This document shows, piece by piece, positions 1 through 5,241 of a stretch of 6,721 nt of DNA. The position numbers were made by a program, and so were the translations under genes. Location of the stretch: positions 1-6,721 of the forward strand of contig NZ_LSJM01000008.1 in the NCBI RefSeq assembly GCF_001557215.1. Reading direction: 5' to 3'. The stretch comes from Sphingomonas sp. CCH9-E2 (lineage in GTDB: Bacteria > Pseudomonadota > Alphaproteobacteria > Sphingomonadales > Sphingomonadaceae). How positions within the stretch are numbered: position 1 is the first letter of the stretch; each line of letters begins with the position of its first letter. The notes under the pieces were generated by a model. That model searched no databases and was not told the DNA's origin. It saw only the letters and a program-made list of their open reading frames with translations.

Positions 1-2
1 TC

Positions 3-347
3 ACCGTGCGCGAACCCTTCACCCCGCCCGCCGTCAGCGATCCAACCTTTGCCGGTCGGCTCAAGACGCTGTTCACTGCCCGCTTCGGCGCGGCGCGCGT
101 GACCGACATCGCCCCGACCATGGCAGGCGAGGATTTCGGTCGCTACCCGATCGCCGATCCGTCGGTGAAAGCCGTGATCTACTGGGTCGGCGGCGTGCCG
201 CAGGATGCGTGGGACAAGGCGCAGGCCAATGGCGGCAAGGGCCTGCCCTCGCTGCACAGCCCGAAATGGGCACCCGATGCGGAAAAAGTGATCGGCACCG
301 CCGCCGAAGCGATGACGGCGGCGGCGCTCGACGTGATGAAGCGGTAA
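3..347 (+). CDS. M20-family amidohydrolase/peptidase, C-terminal fragment
   Basis: The reading frame is open to the left edge, so this is the last ~114 codons of a gene of probably 400 or more codons; the GTG at 6 is only an internal valine. The M20 metallohydrolase family (aminoacylase/hippurate-hydrolase-like enzymes) cleaves N-acyl or peptide bonds using a di-metal site. What supports the family is MAGEDFGRY (about 38-46 residues after the GTG), matching the MGAEDF motif near the end of M20D enzymes. It is followed by LHSPKWAPD, whose histidine (about residue 84) matches the conserved late metal ligand, and then the usual closing helix. Substrate and localisation cannot be judged, because the N-terminal signal region and most of the active site lie outside the window. 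It converges on the small gene that follows, with a perfect hairpin between the two stop codons. Confidence 0.85.
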   Translation, partial: TVREPFTPPAVSDPTFAGRLKTLFTARFGAARVTDIAPTMAGEDFGRYPIADPSVKAVIYWVGGVPQDAWDKAQANGGKGLPSLHSPKWAPDAEKVIGTAAEAMTAAALDVMKR

Positions 348-349
348 GC

Positions 350-375
350 AATCCTCCCCCGCCAGGGGGAGGATT
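350..375. repeat. 26-nt palindromic element, copy 1 (between convergent stops)
   Basis: A perfect inverted repeat: 11-bp arms at 350-360 (AATCCTCCCCC) and 365-375, with loop GCCA. It starts 3 bases after the amidohydrolase stop and ends 5 bases before the stop of the convergent small gene. By position it could end transcription from both sides, although neither side has a real T run. The same 26-nt motif recurs at 3660-3685 with 23 of 26 positions identical, in a divergent gene gap. It is therefore better regarded as a dispersed REP-like palindrome that may also act as a terminator here. Confidence 0.8.
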
Positions 376-380
376 AAAGC

Positions 381-617
381 CTACTCCGCCGCATCCTTCG
401 CCTTCGCCAGCTCGGCTTCCTTGTCGGCATCATAGCCGGTGGAGGCGGGCGGCTGATGCGCATGCACCGGCTGCGTGCCCGAGGGCGGGTCGGACGCGTC
501 CATCGATTCGTCGAGCGCGCGGTCGAGCCGCGCCTGCTTGCTCTCGGGGTTCTTCTCCAGCCGTTCCGCGATGCTCTCGTCGGTCCCGGCGTCGCCGCGC
601 TGCTTGTCGTCGTCCAT
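381..617 (-). CDS. Small acidic hydrophilic protein, probably general-stress induced
   Basis: A 78-residue protein of unknown function. The ATG at 617 was chosen because GGGAGAG lies 7 bases before it and an EcfG-type promoter lies just upstream; longer in-frame starts would place the coding region across that promoter. The protein is rich in Asp, Glu, Lys, Ala and Ser, has no hydrophobic segment and no cysteine, and looks largely disordered. It opens with MDDDKQRG. Around residues 35-50 is ALDESMDASDPPSGTQP, which resembles the LDE(S/T)FPASDPPS-type motif I recall from many small uncharacterised proteobacterial proteins. A His/Pro-rich linker follows, then a charged helical tail (DADKEAELAKAKDAAE). 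It is transcribed toward the amidohydrolase and has its own promoter. The coding call is well supported by start signals and composition; any function would be a guess. Confidence 0.8.
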   Translation of the reverse strand: MDDDKQRGDAGTDESIAERLEKNPESKQARLDRALDESMDASDPPSGTQPVHAHQPPASTGYDADKEAELAKAKDAAE

Positions 618-647
618 CGTCTCTCTCCCAGATGGGTGGACGGTGGA

Positions 648-673
648 AACGCGCACGCCGCATCCCGCGTTCC
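648..673 (-). promoter_or_regulatory. EcfG-type (general stress sigma factor) promoter
   Basis: Read on the minus strand, GGAAC (673-669) is followed after 17 bases by CGTT (651-648). This is the consensus known for the alphaproteobacterial EcfG sigma factor controlled by PhyR-NepR (GGAAC, 16-17 bases, CGTT). A start about 7 bases after CGTT would give a leader of roughly 24 bases containing the GGGAGAG ribosome binding site for the ATG at 617. Position, spacing and motif all agree; use by EcfG is inferred from the motif only. Confidence 0.7.
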
Positions 674-689
674 GCGCCGCAAACGCAGA

Positions 690-717
690 AGGGCCCGGCC
701 ATCGCTGGCCGGGCCCT
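690..717 (-). terminator. Rho-independent-type terminator of the BI-1 gene
   Basis: A perfect 12-bp GC-rich stem (arms 690-701 AGGGCCCGGCCA and 706-717) with loop TCGC. On the minus strand it lies 25 bases after the BI-1 stop codon and is followed by TCTGCGTTTG, a broken and rather weak T tract. It also separates BI-1 transcription from the stress-type promoter that begins 16 bases further on. Confidence 0.75.
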
Positions 718-742
718 CCCGAAATCGCCATCGGCGGCGCGA

Positions 743-1489
743 TTACTCGCGGTTGCCGATGATGCTGAGGATGAACTGGAACATGTTGATGAAGTCCAGA
801 TACAGGTTCAGCGCACCCATGATCACCGCCTTGCCGACCATGTCGGTACCGGCGACATACTGATAGACGCTCTTGATCCGCTGCGTGTCATACGCCGTCA
901 GACCCGCGAAGATCAGCACACCCGCGATGCTGATGATCAGCGACAGCGTGCTCGACTGGGTGAAGATGTTGATGATCGACGCGACGATGATGCCGATCAG
1001 GCCAACGATCAGGAAGCTGCCGAGACCCGACAGGTCCTTCTTGGTCGTGTAGCCATAGAGGCTCAGGCCCGCGAAGCCGGCTGCGGCGGCGAAGAACGCC
1101 TGCGCGACCGACTCACCGCTATACCGAAGCAGCAGCGTCGAGAGCGACAGGCCCATCAGCACCGTGAACGCCCAGAACATACCCTGAAGCGCGCCGGTCG
1201 AGAACTTGTTCTGACCGAAGCTCATCGCGAACACGATCGCCAGCGGCGACAAGATGATCAGCCATACCAGCGGGCCGCCATTGGCGAAGACCGAGGCAGC
1301 CGCCGATTCGGCACCGCCCCAGGCAAACAGCAGCGCAACGATGCCGCTCAGCAGGACGCCCGAGGCCATATAGTTGTAAACGGAAAGCATGTAGGACCGC
1401 AGCCCCGCATCATACGCGGCGCTATCCCGCGTACCTGCGGCCGTCGCAAACGGTGCGGCGGTCGAATGGGGGTCAGACCAGTTCGCCAT
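743..1489 (-). CDS. Bax inhibitor-1/YccA family seven-helix membrane protein
   Basis: A 248-residue inner-membrane protein of the BI-1 (TMBIM) family. Bacterial members include E. coli YccA, which modulates the FtsH protease, and YbhL, and Bacillus YetJ, a pH-sensitive calcium leak channel; which role applies here is not shown by the sequence. A polar N-terminus (1-35) is followed by seven hydrophobic segments near 41-58, 72-90, 101-120, 128-147, 155-176, 181-200 and 224-244. The C-terminal signatures are present: GLTAYDTQRIK (Asp201) and NLYLDFINMF (Asp232). These two aspartates correspond to the di-aspartyl pair described as the pH switch in YetJ. The start is fixed by AAAGGAG (1502-1496), 6 bases before the ATG. 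The length is normal for the family. It is a monocistronic gene with its own candidate promoter and a strong terminator. Confidence 0.93.
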   Translation of the reverse strand: MANWSDPHSTAAPFATAAGTRDSAAYDAGLRSYMLSVYNYMASGVLLSGIVALLFAWGGAESAAASVFANGGPLVWLIILSPLAIVFAMSFGQNKFSTGALQGMFWAFTVLMGLSLSTLLLRYSGESVAQAFFAAAAGFAGLSLYGYTTKKDLSGLGSFLIVGLIGIIVASIINIFTQSSTLSLIISIAGVLIFAGLTAYDTQRIKSVYQYVAGTDMVGKAVIMGALNLYLDFINMFQFILSIIGNRE

Positions 1490-1542
1490 CTCAAACTCCT
1501 TTGCCCGGCGGTCTCTGAATATCGGCCGCCCGGATGTTACCC

Positions 1543-1571
1543 AATATCATGCGTTGCCGGTCGAGATTCAA
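1543..1571 (-). promoter_or_regulatory. Candidate housekeeping promoter of the BI-1 gene
   Basis: On the minus strand TTGAAT (1571-1566) and GATATT (1548-1543) are separated by exactly 17 bases, each matching 4 of 6 positions of the sigma-70 consensus. Transcription would start near 1536 and give a leader of about 46 bases before the ATG at 1489. It lies in the 131-bp divergent gap shared with thpR, for which I could not identify a promoter. It is a weak match in a GC-rich background, so only moderately supported. Confidence 0.4.
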
Positions 1572-1620
1572 GGAAAACCGGAATCGCCGCGTCTGACGAA
1601 GTGGGTTAACGGGCTTTGCC

Positions 1621-2160
1621 ATGCACCGCCTGTTCGTCGCCCTGCGACCCCCGCCCCCGATTCGCGACCTGCTAACCGACCTGATGGATGGGATTGAGGG
1701 GGCGCGCTGGCAGGATGACGACCAGCTCCACATCACGCTGCGCTACATCGGCGAAGTCGATTCGCGCATGGCGGAGGATGTCGCGGCCGCGCTGTCGACG
1801 ATCCGTGCCGACCTGCCGCCCCTGCGCATCCAGGGCTGCGGCATGTTCGACAGCAAGGGTCAGCCCAACGCGATCTGGGCCGGGGTCGCTCCGCGCGAAC
1901 CGCTCGCGGCGCTTCACCGCAAGATCGACCGCGCGCTGGTCCGCATCGGGCTGGAGCCGGAACATCGCGCGTATCTCCCGCACATCACGCTCGCGCGGCC
2001 CGCCCGCTCAGCCGGACCCGTCGATGCCTTCCTCGCCCGCCACGCCGCGCTGACCAGCCCAGAGTTCACCGTCACGCACATGGCGCTGTACGAAAGCCGC
2101 CTGGGCACTGGCGGCTCAAGCTATGAGCCGGTCGCACGCTATGCGCTGACCGGCCCATAG
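1621..2160 (+). CDS. thpR: RNA 2',3'-cyclic phosphodiesterase (ThpR/LigT)
   Basis: A 179-residue member of the 2H phosphoesterase superfamily, the usual size for ThpR. These cytoplasmic enzymes open 2',3'-cyclic phosphate ends of RNA to 2'-phosphate and can ligate tRNA half-molecules in vitro; the role in cells is not settled. Both H-x-T-L signatures that form the active site are intact: HITL at 37-40 and HITL at 121-124, each about 85 residues apart on the two symmetric lobes. The N-terminus MHRLFVALRPP is the typical first beta strand. The ATG at 1621 is the first in the frame; I see no good ribosome binding site before it, so initiation may be weak or leaderless. It is divergent from the BI-1 gene and convergent with sodC, with only 9 bases between the two ends. 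Confidence 0.93.
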   Translation: MHRLFVALRPPPPIRDLLTDLMDGIEGARWQDDDQLHITLRYIGEVDSRMAEDVAAALSTIRADLPPLRIQGCGMFDSKGQPNAIWAGVAPREPLAALHRKIDRALVRIGLEPEHRAYLPHITLARPARSAGPVDAFLARHAALTSPEFTVTHMALYESRLGTGGSSYEPVARYALTGP

Positions 2161-2169
2161 CGCCTCGGC

Positions 2170-2688
2170 TCAGCCAGCCGCGAACACGCCGCACGCGATG
2201 CGGTCGCCGCTATTGCCCGACGGATCGGTCTTCTGGTCGTCGGGACCGGCATGGACCACGAACGCCGCGCCATCGGCGTCGAGCAGCCCGTCCATCGTCC
2301 CCGACCCGAGCTTGTAGGTCAGCGTGCCGGTGCCATCGGGGCGCACGATCAGATTGGGCATGTCGCCGGCATGCGCGCCCTGCGGATTTTCCAGGCCATG
2401 CTTGGTCGCGCCCGGGTTCCAGTGCCCGCCAGCGGTGGTAAAGGCCGGCGCGTCGCACTTGCCGGTCATATGGACATGCACGCCATGCGGGCCCGGCGAG
2501 ATGCCGGTCACCGACACCTTCACCGACAGCCCGCCATTGGTCACCGTCGCCACCGCGCTGCCCGCCGCGCTGCCATCGGCGCGCTTGAGCTGCGCCGTCG
2601 CGCGGCCGGGGTCGCTGGTCGTGGCACCGCCGCTGCACGCGGCGGTGAGGGCAAGTGCGGCAAGCGCGCAACCGGTCCGGATCATCAT
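2170..2688 (-). CDS. sodC: Cu,Zn superoxide dismutase, predicted lipoprotein
   Basis: A 172-residue enzyme that converts superoxide to oxygen and hydrogen peroxide outside the cytoplasm. The N-terminus is a lipoprotein signal with lipobox LTAAC, lipidated Cys18, so a membrane-anchored periplasmic form is expected. Copper ligands are His71 and His73 (HGVHVHMTGKC), His89 (GGHWNP, bridging) and His146 (VVHAGPDD). Zinc ligands are His97, His106 and Asp109 (KHG, AHAGDMPN) together with His89. Cys78 and Cys166 form the expected disulfide and Arg163 (GDRIACG) the active-site guide. All catalytic residues are present. Two ATGs lie in tandem (2688 and 2685); AGGAG is 3 bases from the first and 6 from the second, so the second may be the true start. 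It lies 58 bases after xerC on the same strand and could be co-transcribed with it; no separate promoter was evident. Confidence 0.96.
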   Translation of the reverse strand: MMIRTGCALAALALTAACSGGATTSDPGRATAQLKRADGSAAGSAVATVTNGGLSVKVSVTGISPGPHGVHVHMTGKCDAPAFTTAGGHWNPGATKHGLENPQGAHAGDMPNLIVRPDGTGTLTYKLGSGTMDGLLDADGAAFVVHAGPDDQKTDPSGNSGDRIACGVFAAG

Positions 2689-2691
2689 CGT

Positions 2692-2696
2692 CTCCT
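2692..2696 (-). promoter_or_regulatory. sodC ribosome binding site deciding between two starts
   Basis: AGGAG on the minus strand. It is 3 bases from the first ATG (2688-2686) and 6 bases from the second (2685-2683). Usual spacing favours the second Met, which would shorten the protein by one residue without affecting the lipoprotein signal. Confidence 0.6.
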
Positions 2697-2746
2697 GTTC
2701 TCGAAACCCGCCACCCCAATGGGTCAGCGCGGAAAGGGTTCCGCGT

Positions 2747-3640
2747 TCACGCCCGCGGATGGGCGTTGCGATAGACGTCGAGCAGATGCGCAGCGTCCAC
2801 CGCAGTATAGATTTGCGTCGAACTCAGGCTGGCATGGCCGAGCAGCTCCTGCAAGGCGCGCAGATCCGCCCCGCGCCCCAGCAGATGCGTCGCGAAACTG
2901 TGGCGCAGCGCATGCGGCGTCGTCCGCTCGGGCAGCCCCAACCGCACCCGCGCCGCGCGCACCGCGCGCCGCACCAAAGCCGGATCGAGCGGCCCGCCGC
3001 GCGCTCCGCGAAACAGCGGCGCGCCCGGTGCGGTGCCATAGGGGCATTGCCGCACATACTCCTCCACCGCCGCGCGCACCTGCGGCAACAGCGGCACGAT
3101 CCGCGTCTTGTCGCGCTTCCCCGTCACCCGCAGCGTCTCGCCCAGCGGCAGCGCAGCACCAGTCAGCGCCATCGCCTCACCGATGCGCAGCCCCGCACCA
3201 TAGAGCAACAGCAGCACTGCCAGATCGCGCGCCGCAATCCACGGTTCGCGCGCATCCTCCGCCACTTCCTCGGCCAGCGCCACCGCCTCGTCGGGCGACA
3301 CCGGGCGCGGCACGCCCTTGCGCACGCGCGGCCCCCGCAGCCGGGGCAGCTCGGCCTCCTCCCCGCCCGCAAAGGCGAGGAACGCCCGCACCGCCGACAG
3401 CTCCCGCGCGGCGCTGGAGTTGCCGATCCCGTCGGTGCGCCGCTGTGCCAGATAGGCGCGCAGATCCGCCGCGCTGACCCGGCCCAGCGCCGCGCGATCT
3501 ACCGCCCCGCCCCAATGCCCCGACAGAAACGCGATCAACCGCGCCGCCGTCGCCTCATAGGCCCGCACCGTATGCGCCGACCGCCGCCGATCCCGCGCCA
3601 GATGCGCGCCGAACAACAGAGGAAGCGGGCGGTCGTCCAT
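2747..3640 (-). CDS. xerC: Tyrosine recombinase XerC
   Basis: A 297-residue site-specific recombinase, the standard Xer length. With XerD it resolves chromosome dimers at dif under FtsK control. The N-terminal core-binding SAM-like domain covers about 1-100 and the catalytic domain about 110-290. Catalytic residues are Arg152 (GAGLRIGEA), Lys175 (TGKRDKTR), His243 and Arg246 (HALRHSF), His269 (LLGHASLSSTQIY) and the nucleophile Tyr278. I prefer XerC to XerD because it ends in NAHPRA, as many XerC proteins do, rather than the HPL ending of XerD; this is a family-pattern argument. Its context is not a mobile element: there are no phage genes or attachment sites nearby, which fits the housekeeping enzyme. 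The start at 3640 has AAGG about 8 bases upstream. The palindromic element at 3660-3685 lies in its leader region, and sodC follows after 58 bases. Confidence 0.94.
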   Translation of the reverse strand: MDDRPLPLLFGAHLARDRRRSAHTVRAYEATAARLIAFLSGHWGGAVDRAALGRVSAADLRAYLAQRRTDGIGNSSAARELSAVRAFLAFAGGEEAELPRLRGPRVRKGVPRPVSPDEAVALAEEVAEDAREPWIAARDLAVLLLLYGAGLRIGEAMALTGAALPLGETLRVTGKRDKTRIVPLLPQVRAAVEEYVRQCPYGTAPGAPLFRGARGGPLDPALVRRAVRAARVRLGLPERTTPHALRHSFATHLLGRGADLRALQELLGHASLSSTQIYTAVDAAHLLDVYRNAHPRA

Positions 3641-3659
3641 CGTTCGACCTTATCCCAAT

Positions 3660-3685
3660 TATCCTCCCCCGCCAGCGGGAGGATA
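3660..3685. repeat. 26-nt palindromic element, copy 2 (between divergent starts)
   Basis: Arms 3660-3668 (TATCCTCCC) and 3677-3685 form a 9-bp perfect stem. It matches the element at 350-375 at 23 of 26 positions. The outermost pair has changed from A-T to T-A, so pairing is kept, while one inner change (G to C at 3676) opens a single pair. Here it lies 20 bases upstream of the xerC start and 38 bases upstream of the hydrolase start, so it cannot be a simple 3' terminator for either gene. Confidence 0.75.
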
Positions 3686-3722
3686 GACTGGTCACCGCAC
3701 CAAAATCCCCTAAACCCCTCCC

Positions 3723-4445
3723 ATGATCAACGCCAACGGCCACCGCATCGCCTTCCATCACACCCCCGGCACCGGGCCGACCATCGTCTTCCTCCCCGGT
3801 TATGCTTCTGACATGAGCGGGAGCAAGGCGGTCGCGATCGAAGCCTGGGCGCAATCCACCGGCCGCGCCTTTCTGCGCTTCGACTATGCCGGCTGCGGCG
3901 AGAGCGAAGGCGCGTTCGAGGATCAGACGCTGGCCAGCTGGCGCGACGACGTACTGCTGCTGATCGACCGGCTGATCGAAGGGCCCGTCATCCTCGTCGG
4001 ATCGTCGATGGGCGGGTGGATCATGCTGCTGGTGGCCAGGGCGCGGCCGGATCGCGTCGTCGGGATGGTCGGTATTGCCGCCGCCCCGGACTTCACCGAC
4101 TGGGGGTTCACGCAGGCGCAGAAACTGACCTTGCTCAACGAAGGTCGTCTCGAGGAGCCGTCCGAATACTCCCCCGAGCCCAATGTCACGACCCGTGCCT
4201 TCTGGTCGTCGGGCGAGGCGAACCGGCTGATGCACGGACCCGTAGACCTGCCCATCCCCGCGCGGCTGATCCACGGCCAGCGTGACCCCGATGTGCCCTG
4301 GGAGCGCAGCGTCAGCCTTGCCGGCCTGCTCCGTTCAGACGATGTGCAGACAATCCTCGTCAAGGACGGCGACCATCGCCTGTCGCGCCCGCAGGACATC
4401 GCCCTGATCCTGCGCACCCTTGAGGATCTCGTCCCCACGCCATGA
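3723..4445 (+). CDS. Alpha/beta hydrolase, ABHD10-like serine esterase/thioesterase
   Basis: A 240-residue single-domain alpha/beta hydrolase with no signal peptide, hence cytoplasmic. The segment from FLPGYASDM (23-31) through FDYAGCGESEG (53-63) to LVGSSMGGW (91-99) closely resembles mammalian mitochondrial ABHD10, described as an acyl-glucuronide esterase and an S-depalmitoylase. The nucleophile is Ser95 in G-S-S-M-G. The acid is probably Asp188 in HGQRDPDVPW and the base His218 in DGDHRLS, completing the triad. The natural bacterial substrate is unknown; hydrolysis of a thioester or ester of a small acyl group is the family-level inference. I see no ribosome binding site before the ATG at 3723 (the preceding bases are C-rich), so it may start from a leaderless transcript; the next Met is residue 31, inside the fold. 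Its stop overlaps the start of the TPR gene. Confidence 0.88.
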   Translation: MINANGHRIAFHHTPGTGPTIVFLPGYASDMSGSKAVAIEAWAQSTGRAFLRFDYAGCGESEGAFEDQTLASWRDDVLLLIDRLIEGPVILVGSSMGGWIMLLVARARPDRVVGMVGIAAAPDFTDWGFTQAQKLTLLNEGRLEEPSEYSPEPNVTTRAFWSSGEANRLMHGPVDLPIPARLIHGQRDPDVPWERSVSLAGLLRSDDVQTILVKDGDHRLSRPQDIALILRTLEDLVPTP

Positions 4446-5188
4446 TGCTCCTGCTTCTCGCCGCCGCCGCCCAGACTGCCCCCGTCGGCCCACCCTCGCC
4501 CGAGGAACAGCGCTGGGAACGCTGCGTCGAACTCGCGGTCGATGAACCCGCGGCGGGAATCGAGGAGGCCAATCGCTGGCGCCTCGCGGGCGGGCGTTTC
4601 CTTGCCGAGCAATGCCGCGGCATGGCCTATGCCCGGCAACAGCGCTGGGTCAGCGCGGGCGGCGCATTCGAAACCGCCGCGCGCGAGGCCGAAGTGGCGC
4701 GCGACCGCCGCGCCTCGAAATACTGGGCACAGGCGGGCAATGCCTGGCTCGCCGCGGGTGAGGCCGCAAAAGCGCGCACCGCGCTCGACGCCGCGCTCGC
4801 CACCGGCACGCTGGAGGGGCTGGAACGCGGCGAAGCGCATCTCGACCGCGCCCGCGCGCTGGTCGCATCGGGCGATCTCGCCGGCGCGCGCGGCGACCTC
4901 GACAAGGCACTCGTGCACGCGGCGAAAGACCCGATGGCGTGGCTGCTCTCCGCCAACCTCGCGCGCCGCACCGGCAACATCCCGCTCGCCCGCGAGCATA
5001 TCGCCAAGGCGCTGGAGATGGCCGGCGACGACGCCTCGGTCCAGCTCGAAGCCGGAAACATCGCCGCCGTCGCCCGCGACGAAGCCGGGGCCAAGGCCGC
5101 CTGGACCCGCGCGGCGCAGCTTTCGCCCGACGGCCCGATCGGCGCCTCCGCCCGCGCGGCGCTCCAACAATTTGCAGAGCAAGAATAG
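4442..5188 (+). CDS. TPR-like repeat protein, function unknown
   Basis: A 248-residue alanine-rich all-helical protein. The N-terminus MMLLLLAAAAQTAPVG looks like a short export signal but has no Lys or Arg before the hydrophobic stretch, so export is uncertain. From about 55 to 240 it consists of helix pairs with TPR character: A-x-x-x-A-x-x patterns around 60-85, 93-120 (WAQAGNAWLAAGEAAKART), 129-158 (ALVASGDLAGARGDLDKAL), 163-193 (NLARRTGNIPLAREHIAKAL) and 198-228 (EAGNIAAVARDEAGAKAAW). TPR arrays bind partner proteins; no catalytic motif is visible. Two cysteines (28 and 58) could form a disulfide if exported. The ATG at 4442 overlaps the hydrolase stop (ATGA) and a second ATG lies at 4445, which points to translational coupling. 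GAGG at 4422 is too far upstream to be ideal. A role linked to the hydrolase is inferred only from this overlap. Confidence 0.85.
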   Translation: MMLLLLAAAAQTAPVGPPSPEEQRWERCVELAVDEPAAGIEEANRWRLAGGRFLAEQCRGMAYARQQRWVSAGGAFETAAREAEVARDRRASKYWAQAGNAWLAAGEAAKARTALDAALATGTLEGLERGEAHLDRARALVASGDLAGARGDLDKALVHAAKDPMAWLLSANLARRTGNIPLAREHIAKALEMAGDDASVQLEAGNIAAVARDEAGAKAAWTRAAQLSPDGPIGASARAALQQFAEQE

Positions 5189-5203
5189 ACTCCGGCGGCA
5201 TCC

Positions 5204-5235
5204 TTCCTATCTCTGGCCCGAACCAGCCATAGGGA
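5204..5235 (+). promoter_or_regulatory. Possible hairpin covering the gloA ribosome binding site
   Basis: In the 53-base gap before gloA, 5204-5210 can pair with 5229-5235 (7 pairs, one G-U). After a 2x2 internal loop, 5213-5216 pairs with 5223-5226 (4 pairs) around a 6-base loop. The 3' arm contains AGGGA (5231-5235), the apparent Shine-Dalgarno of gloA, 6 bases before its ATG. It could lower or condition translation. Short hairpins arise by chance in GC-rich DNA, so this is tentative. Confidence 0.3.
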
Positions 5236-5241
5236 CTCCCG

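Noticed and set aside
209..1609. A 466-codon open frame on the plus strand opposite the small acidic gene and the BI-1 gene.
   Set aside because: It is antisense to two genes with clear start signals and, for BI-1, family motifs. Its translation is an Arg/Gln/His/Asp-rich low-complexity product typical of high-GC shadow frames.
2166..2180. Small inverted repeat CGGCT/AGCCG at the thpR-sodC junction as a bidirectional terminator.
   Set aside because: Only 5 pairs, no T run on either strand, and mostly inside the sodC end; expected by chance at this GC content.
2689..2746. A second EcfG-type promoter upstream of sodC, from a GGAAC at 2738-2734 on the minus strand.
   Set aside because: No CGTT follows at 16-17 bases (the sequence there is CATT/ATTG), so the match fails at the -10 element.
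2747..3640. The tyrosine recombinase as the integrase of a mobile element or integron.
   Set aside because: Length, sequence ending NAHPRA and the housekeeping surroundings fit XerC; there is no tRNA, direct repeat, cassette or phage gene in the window.
2324..3811. A 495-codon plus-strand frame (and a 408-codon one at 2251-3477) opposite sodC and xerC.
   Set aside because: sodC and xerC retain every catalytic residue on the other strand. The long frames are Arg/Pro/Ala/His-rich without any recognisable domain and run through an intergenic gap into the hydrolase gene.
4503..4530. GGAAC followed 16 bases later by CGTC inside the TPR gene as a stress promoter.
   Set aside because: The -10 is imperfect, it lies within coding sequence and no gene starts downstream.
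3923..5182. A 419-codon minus-strand frame opposite the hydrolase and TPR genes (with a further one at 4627-5655).
   Set aside because: No motif, Gly/Arg-rich composition, and no plausible start context; the sense strand carries a full alpha/beta hydrolase and a repeat protein.
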